From Acidobacteriaceae bacterium UBA1307 (GTDB lineage: Bacteria; Acidobacteriota; Terriglobia; Terriglobales; Acidobacteriaceae), in contig DBTV01000031.1 of assembly GCA_002307235.1 (NCBI GenBank), forward strand, positions 133,936 to 197,935: 64,000 nucleotides of DNA, read 5' to 3'. The first letter of the stretch is position 1. Each line of letters opens with the position of its first letter. The translations under genes and the position numbers were made by a program. This document shows, one piece after another, positions 1 through 7,300 of the stretch. Under the pieces are notes generated by a model. It was not told the origin of the DNA and did not search any database. It saw only the letters and a list, made by a program, of their open reading frames with translations.

Positions 1-233
1 CACCAGGAACCGACCAGAGCCGAACCAGTCAGCGCGTGACAAACCAACACCGCGTTGTCTCGCGCCGCGTTCAGCCGCCCGTAGACGGCGTAGTGCAGCG
101 TGGGTTCGGCCAGGGTACAGCCACAGTCAAGGGCAAGGCCGTCTACGAGGACGAAATCGCCCTCGTAGGTCGGCTCGACAATGTTGGACTTCGGCGGAGA
201 ACCGCCACTGCGATTGAAGCTATCGGTAGCCAT
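1..233 (-). CDS. metX: Homoserine O-acetyltransferase MetX, N-terminal part (cut by window edge)
   Basis: MetX acetylates homoserine with acetyl-CoA, giving the substrate used by the MetY enzyme encoded just upstream. Only the first 77 residues lie in the window. I translated the minus strand by hand from the ATG at 231-233. The product contains LHYAVYGRLN, then NAVLVCHALTGSA, then VGSWW, which is the conserved first strand and oxyanion region of the MetX alpha/beta-hydrolase fold. The catalytic Ser, Asp and His lie beyond the edge. It starts 27 bp after the metY stop in the same direction, so the two are probably cotranscribed. A homoserine O-succinyltransferase of the MetX fold cannot be excluded from this fragment. 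Confidence 0.88.
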   Translation of the reverse strand, partial: MATDSFNRSGGSPPKSNIVEPTYEGDFVLVDGLALDCGCTLAEPTLHYAVYGRLNAARDNAVLVCHALTGSALVGSW

Positions 234-260
234 TTGCAATTCCTGCATTCCTGCTTTCTG

Positions 261-1589
261 TTAGGCCTTGAAGGCTAACTCGGCGTCTGCCGCGAAGGCA
301 ACGCCGTTGGCCGCCTCGATCGCCTGATCGAGATCGGCAATAATGTCGCGCACGTCTTCGATACCCACCGAAAGACGCACCAGCTCGGGCGTCACGCCCG
401 CCGCAGCCTGCTCTTCAACCGACAACTGCTGATGGGTGGTCGAGGCCGGATGAATGGCCAATGATTTGGCATCGCCGATATTGGCCAGCAGCGAGAAGAG
501 CTTAAACGAATCGATGGCCTTGCGACCGGCCTCGAAGCCGCCCTTGATGCCGAAGGTGACCAGGCCGCTCTGGCCGGCGGGCAGATACTTCTGCGCGCGC
601 GCGTAATACTTGCTCGACTTGAGGCCGGGATAATTGACCCAGTCAACGCCGGGATGCTCTTCAAGATGCCTGGCCACGGCGAGCGCATTGGCCGAGTGGC
701 GCTCCAGGCGCAGATGCAGCGTCTCGATGCCCTGCAGCAGCAAAAATGCGTTGAAGGGCGACAGCGCCGCGCCGGTATCGCGCAGCCCCTGCACGCGCGC
801 CTTGCCGATGAAGGCCGCCGGTCCGAAGGCCTCGGTATAGACAAGTCCGTGATACGACGGGTCGGGCTCGGTGAACTCCTTGAAGCGGCCCGAACCGGCC
901 CAGTCAAAGTTGCCGGAATCGACAATGACGCCGCCGATCGAGTTGCCGTGTCCGCCGAGGAACTTGGTGGCCGAATTAACGACGATGTCGGCACCCCATT
1001 CGATGGGACGCACCAGCGCGGCCGAGGCCGCCGTGTTGTCGATGATGAAGGGAATCTTGTGTTCGTGGGCGATCTTGGCGAGAGTTTCGATGTCGGCCAC
1101 GTCGAGCTTGGGATTGCCGAGAGTTTCGGTATAAAGAGCGCGGGTCTTGTCGTTGATCGCTGCGCGGATGCCGTCGAAGTCGTCGGCGTCAACAAAGCGC
1201 GTCGTAATGCCGAGTCGGCGCAGGGTGTGGCTGAGCAGCGTATAGGTGCCACCGTAGAGCGAGGTGGTTGAAACGATCTCGTCCCCGGCGCCAGCCAGCG
1301 TGGTGAGCGCCAGCGTTTCGGCAGCCATGCCCGAGGCCGTCGCCAGTCCGGCGATGCCGCCTTCGAGCGCCGCCACGCGCTTTTCAAGCACGTCGGAGGT
1401 CGGGTTCATGATGCGCGTATAGATGTTGCCCGCCTCCTGCAAGCCAAACAGGCGCGCCCCGTGGTCGGCGTCGTGAAATACGTACGAGGTCGTTTGATAG
1501 ATAGGCACGGCGCGCGAACCCGTCGTAGGATCGGGTTCCTGACCGGCATGAACGGCAAGCGTGGCTAACTGCTGCTTCGATTCGGACAT
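261..1589 (-). CDS. metY: O-acetylhomoserine aminocarboxypropyltransferase (sulfhydrylase) MetY
   Basis: A PLP enzyme that condenses O-acetylhomoserine with sulfide to make homocysteine in direct-sulfhydrylation methionine synthesis. The 442-residue product has the Cys/Met-metabolism fold: YTRIMNPT near residue 60, the active-site segment SATKFLGGHG with the PLP lysine near residue 209, and the C-terminal segment RLSVGIEDVRDIIADLDQA. The length of about 440 residues fits MetY rather than the shorter MetB or MetZ enzymes. Two ATG codons are adjacent. I chose the second because the AGGAG sequence then sits about six bases away, against three for the first. metX follows on the same strand. A structured leader with a terminator hairpin precedes it, so attenuation by a methionine-related signal is likely. 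Confidence 0.93.
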   Translation of the reverse strand: MSESKQQLATLAVHAGQEPDPTTGSRAVPIYQTTSYVFHDADHGARLFGLQEAGNIYTRIMNPTSDVLEKRVAALEGGIAGLATASGMAAETLALTTLAGAGDEIVSTTSLYGGTYTLLSHTLRRLGITTRFVDADDFDGIRAAINDKTRALYTETLGNPKLDVADIETLAKIAHEHKIPFIIDNTAASAALVRPIEWGADIVVNSATKFLGGHGNSIGGVIVDSGNFDWAGSGRFKEFTEPDPSYHGLVYTEAFGPAAFIGKARVQGLRDTGAALSPFNAFLLLQGIETLHLRLERHSANALAVARHLEEHPGVDWVNYPGLKSSKYYARAQKYLPAGQSGLVTFGIKGGFEAGRKAIDSFKLFSLLANIGDAKSLAIHPASTTHQQLSVEEQAAAGVTPELVRLSVGIEDVRDIIADLDQAIEAANGVAFAADAELAFKA

Positions 1590-1660
1590 CATTCTCTCCT
1601 AGGGGTTGTTCTTCGTGGAGGACATGGCGCGGAGACTGTGCAAGCCGACTGGATGATCGC

Positions 1661-1695
1661 AAAAACGGCCCGCACCCCTTTCGGGACCCGGGCCG
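1661..1695 (-). terminator. Terminator-like hairpin inside the metY leader (candidate attenuator)
   Basis: On the minus strand a seven-base arm CGGCCCG pairs with CGGGCCG. The stem extends inward with one mismatch to a GAAA loop and is followed by TTTTT. It lies about 70 bases before the metY start and after the likely promoter, so it is placed to stop transcription before metY. About 20 bases before it is a perfect small hairpin, TGCGC-TAAA-GCGCA (1714-1727). The leader also contains GCAACC and GGGGTGC, which recall the cores of SAM-I and SAM-IV aptamers. I could not fold it into any known class, so riboswitch identity is only a guess. Confidence 0.5.
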
Positions 1696-1825
1696 CTCGA
1701 CTACAGGATCGGTTGCGCTTTAGCGCAGACGCCGCTCACCAGCCACACGGACGAGTCCCCTGCTCACACACATACACATGAGAGAGGCCGTAGAGCCGTG
1801 CTTGATCTCGTTCGGCATTGTTTGC

Positions 1826-1855
1826 AGTATCGTAGCACGGGACGGGCCATGTCAA
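1826..1855 (-). promoter_or_regulatory. Candidate sigma-70-type promoter for metY-metX
   Basis: On the minus strand TTGACA (1850-1855) is followed after 18 bases by GATACT (1826-1831). It begins about ten bases after the ubiX stop codon. Transcription from here would give a leader of roughly 230 bases before metY, which fits the attenuator-like hairpin inside it. The -35 box is perfect; the -10 box matches at four of six positions. Confidence 0.45.
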
Positions 1856-1864
1856 ACAAAAGTT

Positions 1865-2458
1865 CTAGAGCGATGTTTCACCCCAGATATAGCTGTCGGG
1901 CTGCGGCAAACCGACGTGGGCCAGCACACGGCCAACAAACTGCCGCGCCATCGCGAGCGTGTCGACGGGATGATTGTAGAAGGTCGGAATCACGGGATAG
2001 ATCGTCGCCCCGGCCTCGGCCGCCAGCGTCATATTGCGCAGATGAATGCGATTGAAGGGGGTCTCGCGCACGCAGAGCACCAACCGCCGCTGCTCCTTGA
2101 GCGCCACATCGGCCGCGCGGGCGATCAGCGTATCGGCCATTCCGTTGGCAATCGAGGCCAGCGTGCCCATGGAGCACGGCAGCACGATCATCGCAGTCGA
2201 AGGATAGCTGCCCGAGGCAATCGACGCGCCAATATCGGCGTTGGCATGCTGCACAATCTTTTTTGATTTTGCGCCAAGCAGCTTTTCGACAAGATCGGCC
2301 CGCCCACTCAGCCCCAGTTCCTCGGCCACCACGCGCAGCGCATTTTCGCTGGCGACAAAGTGCACAGCCTCGACGCGCGCATCTGCATCGAGGGCCCGCA
2401 GCGCCTCGCGACAAAGCATTGCGCCCGATGCGCCGGTCAGTGCGAGAGTCAGGTTCAT
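1865..2458 (-). CDS. ubiX: UbiX-type flavin prenyltransferase
   Basis: UbiX joins a dimethylallyl group to reduced FMN to make prenylated FMN, the cofactor of UbiD-type decarboxylases in quinone and aromatic metabolism. The 197-residue product opens with LTLALTGASGAM, the FMN-binding loop, and has SGSYPSTAMIVLPCSMGTLA and LCVRETPFNRIHLRNM in the middle, with RPFY-like residues replaced by PTFYNHP near the end. The start at 2458 was chosen over a longer in-frame extension because AGGAG lies seven bases upstream and the family begins at this Rossmann-like strand. No ubiD partner is in the window. The 77 bases between this gene and the antitoxin gene show only its ribosome site. Confidence 0.92.
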   Translation of the reverse strand: MNLTLALTGASGAMLCREALRALDADARVEAVHFVASENALRVVAEELGLSGRADLVEKLLGAKSKKIVQHANADIGASIASGSYPSTAMIVLPCSMGTLASIANGMADTLIARAADVALKEQRRLVLCVRETPFNRIHLRNMTLAAEAGATIYPVIPTFYNHPVDTLAMARQFVGRVLAHVGLPQPDSYIWGETSL

Positions 2459-2535
2459 ACGACAGCTCCTAGCCTTTGGCTCGTGGATCGCGGCAAGCTC
2501 TTTTTTCGGAAGAACCGGCAACTTCCGCAATGCGA

Positions 2536-2820
2536 CTAGACCAGTTCCAGCTTCACGCGCCGACCGACAGCAGCAGCGGCACGCTGCACCGTATCCAGTT
2601 GCACCTTGTCATTTTCAGGATCGAGCAGCCGGTCCAAATGCGCCCGGCTGGTGCCCATGCGACGAGCCATCTCCACCTTGGTCATGCCCTGCTCCTGCAT
2701 GGCCCTTTCCACCTGCCAGGCCAGAATGCGCTTGACGGCGTGGTTGGTCGCGTCCTCGAAGAGCCCTTCCTGCTTGAGAAAATCGTCCAGCGAAGAGCCT
2801 ATGTGTGGATTGCGCTTCAT
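2536..2820 (-). CDS. HigA-type XRE-family antitoxin
   Basis: A 94-residue DNA-binding antitoxin expected to bind and neutralise the toxin encoded just upstream and to repress the pair. A helix-turn-helix is visible at about residues 44-64 (TKVEMARRMGTSRAHLDRLL), followed by a second helical pair (DTVQRAAAAVGRRVKLEL). Its ATG overlaps the toxin stop by four bases (ATGA), so translation is coupled. The toxin-first order is typical of HigBA and unlike most type II modules. The partner's identity makes the assignment firm at family level. I give no symbol because several unrelated loci share the HigA name. Confidence 0.85.
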   Translation of the reverse strand: MKRNPHIGSSLDDFLKQEGLFEDATNHAVKRILAWQVERAMQEQGMTKVEMARRMGTSRAHLDRLLDPENDKVQLDTVQRAAAAVGRRVKLELV

Positions 2821-3164
2821 CGTTCAACCTCCTTTTGGCGCAAGCGGGCCAAGTCTAAATCTGCGAGCGGAGTCTTCTGCGTCTTTTTGATGAACGCGTG
2901 CAGCAGAATCATATGCCCTTGCGTCGCACAAAAGAGAACGCGGGCAATCCGTCGGGTGGTGAGGCTGCAGCGAAGCTCCCAAAGCCCACCACCCAGCGGC
3001 CTGCAAAGCGGCATTCCGATCGGCCAACCCATTTCAGCCAGGCGAAGATCACGCCCAAGCACCTGCCGATCCTCTGAAGACTGCTCCCTGAGCCACTCCA
3101 AGACTGGCTCAGCGCCAGCCCTGGAGCGATAAAAGACGACGACAAGCTTTTTCTCGTCGGCCAC
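2817..3164 (-). CDS. HigB/Gp49-family (RelE superfamily) toxin
   Basis: A 115-residue toxin of the phage Gp49-like branch of the RelE superfamily, whose members cut mRNA at the ribosome. The family core is clear: EWLREQSSEDRQVLGRDLRL, then GMPLCRPLGGGLWELR, then RIARVLF, and the C-terminal HAFIKKTQKTP. I chose the GTG start at 3164 because AAGGGAG lies about seven bases upstream. A longer reading from an ATG at 3203 would run through a near-palindromic site that looks like the operator of this pair. The gene overlaps the antitoxin gene by four bases. The pair sits between ubiX and purB with no functional link to either, as is common for mobile TA modules. Confidence 0.87.
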   Translation of the reverse strand: MADEKKLVVVFYRSRAGAEPVLEWLREQSSEDRQVLGRDLRLAEMGWPIGMPLCRPLGGGLWELRCSLTTRRIARVLFCATQGHMILLHAFIKKTQKTPLADLDLARLRQKEVER

Positions 3165-3183
3165 AGGAAAACTCTCCCTTTTA

Positions 3184-3203
3184 ATGTACCTTAAAAGATA
3201 CAT
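3184..3203. promoter_or_regulatory. Candidate operator of the HigBA-type pair
   Basis: A 20-bp imperfect palindrome, ATGTACCTTA followed by AAAGATACAT, in which 16 of 20 positions are symmetric. It ends 20 bases upstream of the chosen GTG start of the toxin. A dimeric HTH antitoxin repressing its own promoter would be expected to bind such a site. Confidence 0.5.
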
Positions 3204-3239
3204 GAAGGCAAGTACACGCGTGAAGCGACTTCAGATGGC

Positions 3240-4550
<1,311 letters not shown>

Positions 4551-4665
4551 GAGTCTGCTCCCGGGACCGGGCCGCTCGGGCGGCGCGCGTCCACTCTCTG
4601 ATTGTACGAAACTGCACGGCGTGGGCGAGAAATTCCGCCTTCAGGCGCGGGCGTGTCTTCGCTTG

Positions 4666-4730
4666 CAAGAAAAGGCCCGTGGCTAAAGCCGTTTCTTGTT
4701 CCGCAGGATTTCAGGGGCATGAATGCCCCT
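4666..4730. repeat. REP-like palindromic element in the purB upstream gap
   Basis: Two small hairpins lie in tandem in an otherwise featureless gap. In the first, CAAGAAA (4666-4672) pairs with TTTCTTG (4692-4698) around the inner sequence GGCTAAAGCC. In the second, AGGGGCAT-GA-ATGCCCCT (4713-4730) is a perfect 8-bp palindrome with a two-base loop. The paired-hairpin layout resembles dispersed extragenic palindromes. Only one copy is in this window, so repetition in the genome is not shown. The rest of 4551-4795 holds nothing I can identify. Confidence 0.4.
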
Positions 4731-4795
4731 GCTCCCTCCCCAAGACGGCTTGGAGCGTGTTGGGCCAAGGAAGTTGCCGGGATGCAGTTGCCCCG

Positions 4796-5053
4796 CTACG
4801 CGCCCTTGATGCCGAGCCGCTGATTCAGCTCGTCCAGCAGCAGGCCCTGGCCGGGCTTGTAGGGCTGGAACCAGACGCCGTCGATCACCAACTGCGGCAC
4901 GGCGCGCTTGCCGACGTGGCGGATCACCTGCTGGGCGGCCTCGGGGTTGGCGTCGACGTCGATCACCGTGTAGGCGATGCCGTGCTCATCGAGGAACCGG
5001 CGGGCCATTCTGCAATCACGACATCCGTTCATGGCGTACATTTCGATCTGCAT
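4796..5053 (-). CDS. Glutaredoxin-like thioredoxin-fold protein
   Basis: An 85-residue protein with the glutaredoxin fold, expected to reduce disulfides or glutathionylated thiols in the cytoplasm. The N-terminal strand IEMYAMNG leads into a CRDC dithiol motif at about residues 11-14 in place of the classical CPYC. The later parts of the fold are YTVIDVDANPEA, the cis-proline loop RAVPQLVIDG, and the C-terminal GQGLLLDELNQ. The charged CRDC pair resembles the NrdH/mycoredoxin-like group more than classical glutaredoxins, and the electron donor cannot be read from sequence. It is transcribed divergently from the cupin gene with only 46 bp between the starts. Confidence 0.85.
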   Translation of the reverse strand: MQIEMYAMNGCRDCRMARRFLDEHGIAYTVIDVDANPEAAQQVIRHVGKRAVPQLVIDGVWFQPYKPGQGLLLDELNQRLGIKGA

Positions 5054-5099
5054 GGTCCGATTCTATCCCGACCGGTTCCCTCTGCAATGGGCAACTGCT

Positions 5100-5597
5100 A
5101 TGATCCGAGGCATGACCGCGGACGAGATCAAAAAAGCCCTGCAACTGGAGCCACATCCTGTGGAAGGAGGCTGGTTCCGCCAGACCTATGCCTCGTCTCA
5201 GATGCAAAAACTGGCGCGCGGCCCGCGACACAATGCCACGGCCATCTACTACCTGCTTGAAGAAGGCTCGTTCTCCGAGATGCACATGCTGCCGAGCGAC
5301 GAGGTCTTCCACTTCTACTACGGCGATCCGGTGGAGATGCTTCAACTGTTTCCCGACGGCAGTTCCACTGTTTTGACGCTAGGTCTGGATCTTGCCGCCG
5401 GACAGGTGCCGCAACTGGTGGTTCCGGCCGGGGTCTGGCAGGGCACGCACCTGCTGGCGGGCGGCAAAGTGGCACTGCTCGGCTGCACGGTTTCACCTGG
5501 CTTCGATTACGCCGATTACAGCCGTGCCAGCCATGCCGTGCTCACGCAACACTGGCCGCAGGAGTCCGAGCGAATTCGCGCCCGCACGCGCAGCTAG
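5100..5597 (+). CDS. Cupin_5 (DUF985) family protein
   Basis: A 165-residue single-domain cupin of the DUF985 type, with no firmly established reaction. Visible family blocks are the N-terminal ADEIKKALQLEPHPVEGGWF followed by RQTY, the central TAIYYLLEEGSFSEMH, the segment DEVFHFYYGDP, and the C-terminal CTVSPGFDYADY. These match the beta-barrel whose relatives in plants and bacteria are often called uncharacterised sugar-isomerase-like cupins. Two ATG codons lie four codons apart, at 5100 and 5112. The second has GAGG too close to it, so I kept the first, with low certainty. The SMR exporter gene begins 14 bp after its stop and may be cotranscribed. Confidence 0.82.
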   Translation: MIRGMTADEIKKALQLEPHPVEGGWFRQTYASSQMQKLARGPRHNATAIYYLLEEGSFSEMHMLPSDEVFHFYYGDPVEMLQLFPDGSSTVLTLGLDLAAGQVPQLVVPAGVWQGTHLLAGGKVALLGCTVSPGFDYADYSRASHAVLTQHWPQESERIRARTRS

Positions 5598-5611
5598 GGC
5601 ATCATAGAACG

Positions 5612-5941
5612 ATGAACTATCTGTGGCTCACTATTGCCATCATCAGTGAAGTGATCGGGACCTCCAGCCTGAAGGCCTGCGCGGGATTCACGCGACTGTG
5701 GCCGTCGGTGCTGGTGGTTCTTGGCTACAGCACGACCTTTTATTTTTTCTCTCTGACGCTGAAGACGATTCCGGTCGGCATCGCCTACGCGATCTGGGCC
5801 GGGGCGGGCACGGTGTTGATCGCTCTTATCGGTTTTTTCTTCTATCGACAGAAGCTGGACGCTCCTGCCATTGGCGGCATGGCGTTGATTGTCGCCGGCA
5901 TCCTGGTCATGAATCTGTTCTCGAAGACGACCGCGCAGTAA
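5612..5941 (+). CDS. EmrE-like small multidrug resistance exporter
   Basis: A 109-residue, four-helix inner-membrane antiporter of the SMR family that exchanges protons for cationic compounds as a dimer. The essential membrane glutamate is present at position 13 (IISEVIGT). The segment LKTIPVGIAYAIWAGAG is the GIAYAIW signature of the quaternary-ammonium subtype rather than the guanidinium exporters, and Trp is retained in it. The fourth helix ends GILVMNLFSK. It sits directly behind the cupin gene and ends just before a strong hairpin shared with the converging tonB gene. Substrate cannot be deduced. Confidence 0.9.
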   Translation: MNYLWLTIAIISEVIGTSSLKACAGFTRLWPSVLVVLGYSTTFYFFSLTLKTIPVGIAYAIWAGAGTVLIALIGFFFYRQKLDAPAIGGMALIVAGILVMNLFSKTTAQ

Positions 5942-5956
5942 GCCTTCAGGGACAAA

Positions 5957-5992
5957 TAAAAAAGCGGAACGCCGAGGCGTTCCGCTTTTTTT
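5957..5992. terminator. Bidirectional terminator between the SMR and TonB genes
   Basis: AAGCGGAACGCC pairs with GGCGTTCCGCTT around GAG. An A run precedes and a T run follows, so it can act for both converging genes. Confidence 0.9.
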
Positions 5993-6009
5993 ATGGCAGT
6001 CAAAAGAAC

Positions 6010-7200
6010 CTAGTAGAGCCGGAAGTTGACCTCGATGGTGATGCGCACCGGCACCGGCGTGTGGCCGCCCTTCATGGCCGGCTTGAATCTGTATTTGCGT
6101 ACAGCCTCAATCGCCTTTTCGTCGAGCCCCATGCCGAGGGCGCGAATCACGCGCGGGTCCTGCGGATGGCCCTGCGCATCGACGATCAGCGAGATCAGGC
6201 AGACGCCCTGATACTTGGCGCGGCGCGCCTCGTCGCTGAACTCCGGATCGATACTGTAGACCAGCGCGGGCTTGGTATCACCGCCGCCCAGCCGATAGAG
6301 ACTGCCGCCGGTATTGCCGCCCGTGCCTGCGCCGTAGCCATTGCCATTGCCCGAACCGAGACCACCACCAGAGCCAGAGCCGATGCCGCCGCCCGAGCCA
6401 GAGCCATTCGAGGCCAGATGCACGTTGGCCGAGCTCTTCAGGCCGATCATGGGCAGATTCGGATTATCCGGCAGGGCAATGTTCTTCTGCACGTCGATCG
6501 AAGGCTCCATGGCGAGCTTGGGCTTTTCGACGGTCTGGACCTGCGGAGGCACGATGGGATTTTTTTCGATCTTCGGCAGGTGTCCCTGGCTGGCCGGGAT
6601 GGGGCTATGGTCGCCGCCGCCACCGCCGCCACCGGCGCGGGTCAACTGCTTGGCCGCCTTGAAGTCACTGACGCTGACGTCGGTGGTGATCTCCGGCTTG
6701 GTGATGACCTGCTGCACGATCTTTTTACCGGCGGCAAAAAGAAGAAGCAGCAGAATGGCGACATTCAACGAGGTCGAAATGCCGACGGCCCAGGGATTGC
6801 GCTTGACCGCCATCGGGTCCGCGACCGGAATCGGCTGCGAGGTCAACTCGAGGGGAGGAAGTTTTTTCGGGAAAAAAGCATCGCGGACATTGTCCCAGAG
6901 AGTGGCCCAAATGGGTTTCTCCTCATAGGTTTTGCCCATCAACGCCGCCGTGAGCGCATCCTGGTCCGCACCCTGCCGCTGCTCCATCTCTGTCTGTGTC
7001 AATCGATCGTTTGCCATAGTCAATACGGGCTTATATCCATGCTGCTGCCCGGTCTGCTCTCCGCCCGAACGCCGGTCTTTCTTGAAGCCGATGGAATGAT
7101 TATCCTCGACCGCACCCGCGGTTGTCTCGGAGTCGTCCGCCTCTTCCACTGCAGGGCTGACCTCCAAAATTCCATAGGAGCTGTACTTTTCGGCTTCCAT
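6010..7200 (-). CDS. TonB-family energy transducer
   Basis: An inner-membrane protein that links proton-motive force to outer-membrane receptors. The C-terminal TonB domain covers about the last 90 residues (FSDEARRAKYQGVCLISLIV, then DEKAIEAVRKYRFKPA, ending VRITIEVNFRLY). One membrane helix (VGISTSLNVAILLLLLFAAG) lies roughly 135-160 residues in. Between them is a periplasmic linker with proline stretches and a long Gly/Ser run. The start is uncertain: a GTG at 7218, the ATG at 7200 used here, and an ATG at 7017 are all possible, and none has a strong ribosome site. ExbB and ExbD are not adjacent. The Oar-type receptor at 60-63 kb is a plausible client. Confidence 0.85.
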   Translation of the reverse strand: MEAEKYSSYGILEVSPAVEEADDSETTAGAVEDNHSIGFKKDRRSGGEQTGQQHGYKPVLTMANDRLTQTEMEQRQGADQDALTAALMGKTYEEKPIWATLWDNVRDAFFPKKLPPLELTSQPIPVADPMAVKRNPWAVGISTSLNVAILLLLLFAAGKKIVQQVITKPEITTDVSVSDFKAAKQLTRAGGGGGGGDHSPIPASQGHLPKIEKNPIVPPQVQTVEKPKLAMEPSIDVQKNIALPDNPNLPMIGLKSSANVHLASNGSGSGGGIGSGSGGGLGSGNGNGYGAGTGGNTGGSLYRLGGGDTKPALVYSIDPEFSDEARRAKYQGVCLISLIVDAQGHPQDPRVIRALGMGLDEKAIEAVRKYRFKPAMKGGHTPVPVRITIEVNFRLY

Positions 7201-7300
7201 AAAGAATAGACGAAGCACCGCCCTTCTTTGTTACCGAAAAAAGATCGGTCTGTCCGTTTACACTGGAAAAGAACAAGTTTCTGTATCCTACGGAGTCGAA

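Noticed and set aside
1714..1780. A match of the metY leader to SAM-II, through GGTGA and GCTAAAG elements
   Set aside because: The elements are only 16 bases apart and the pseudoknot partner sequences are missing, so I did not assign a class.
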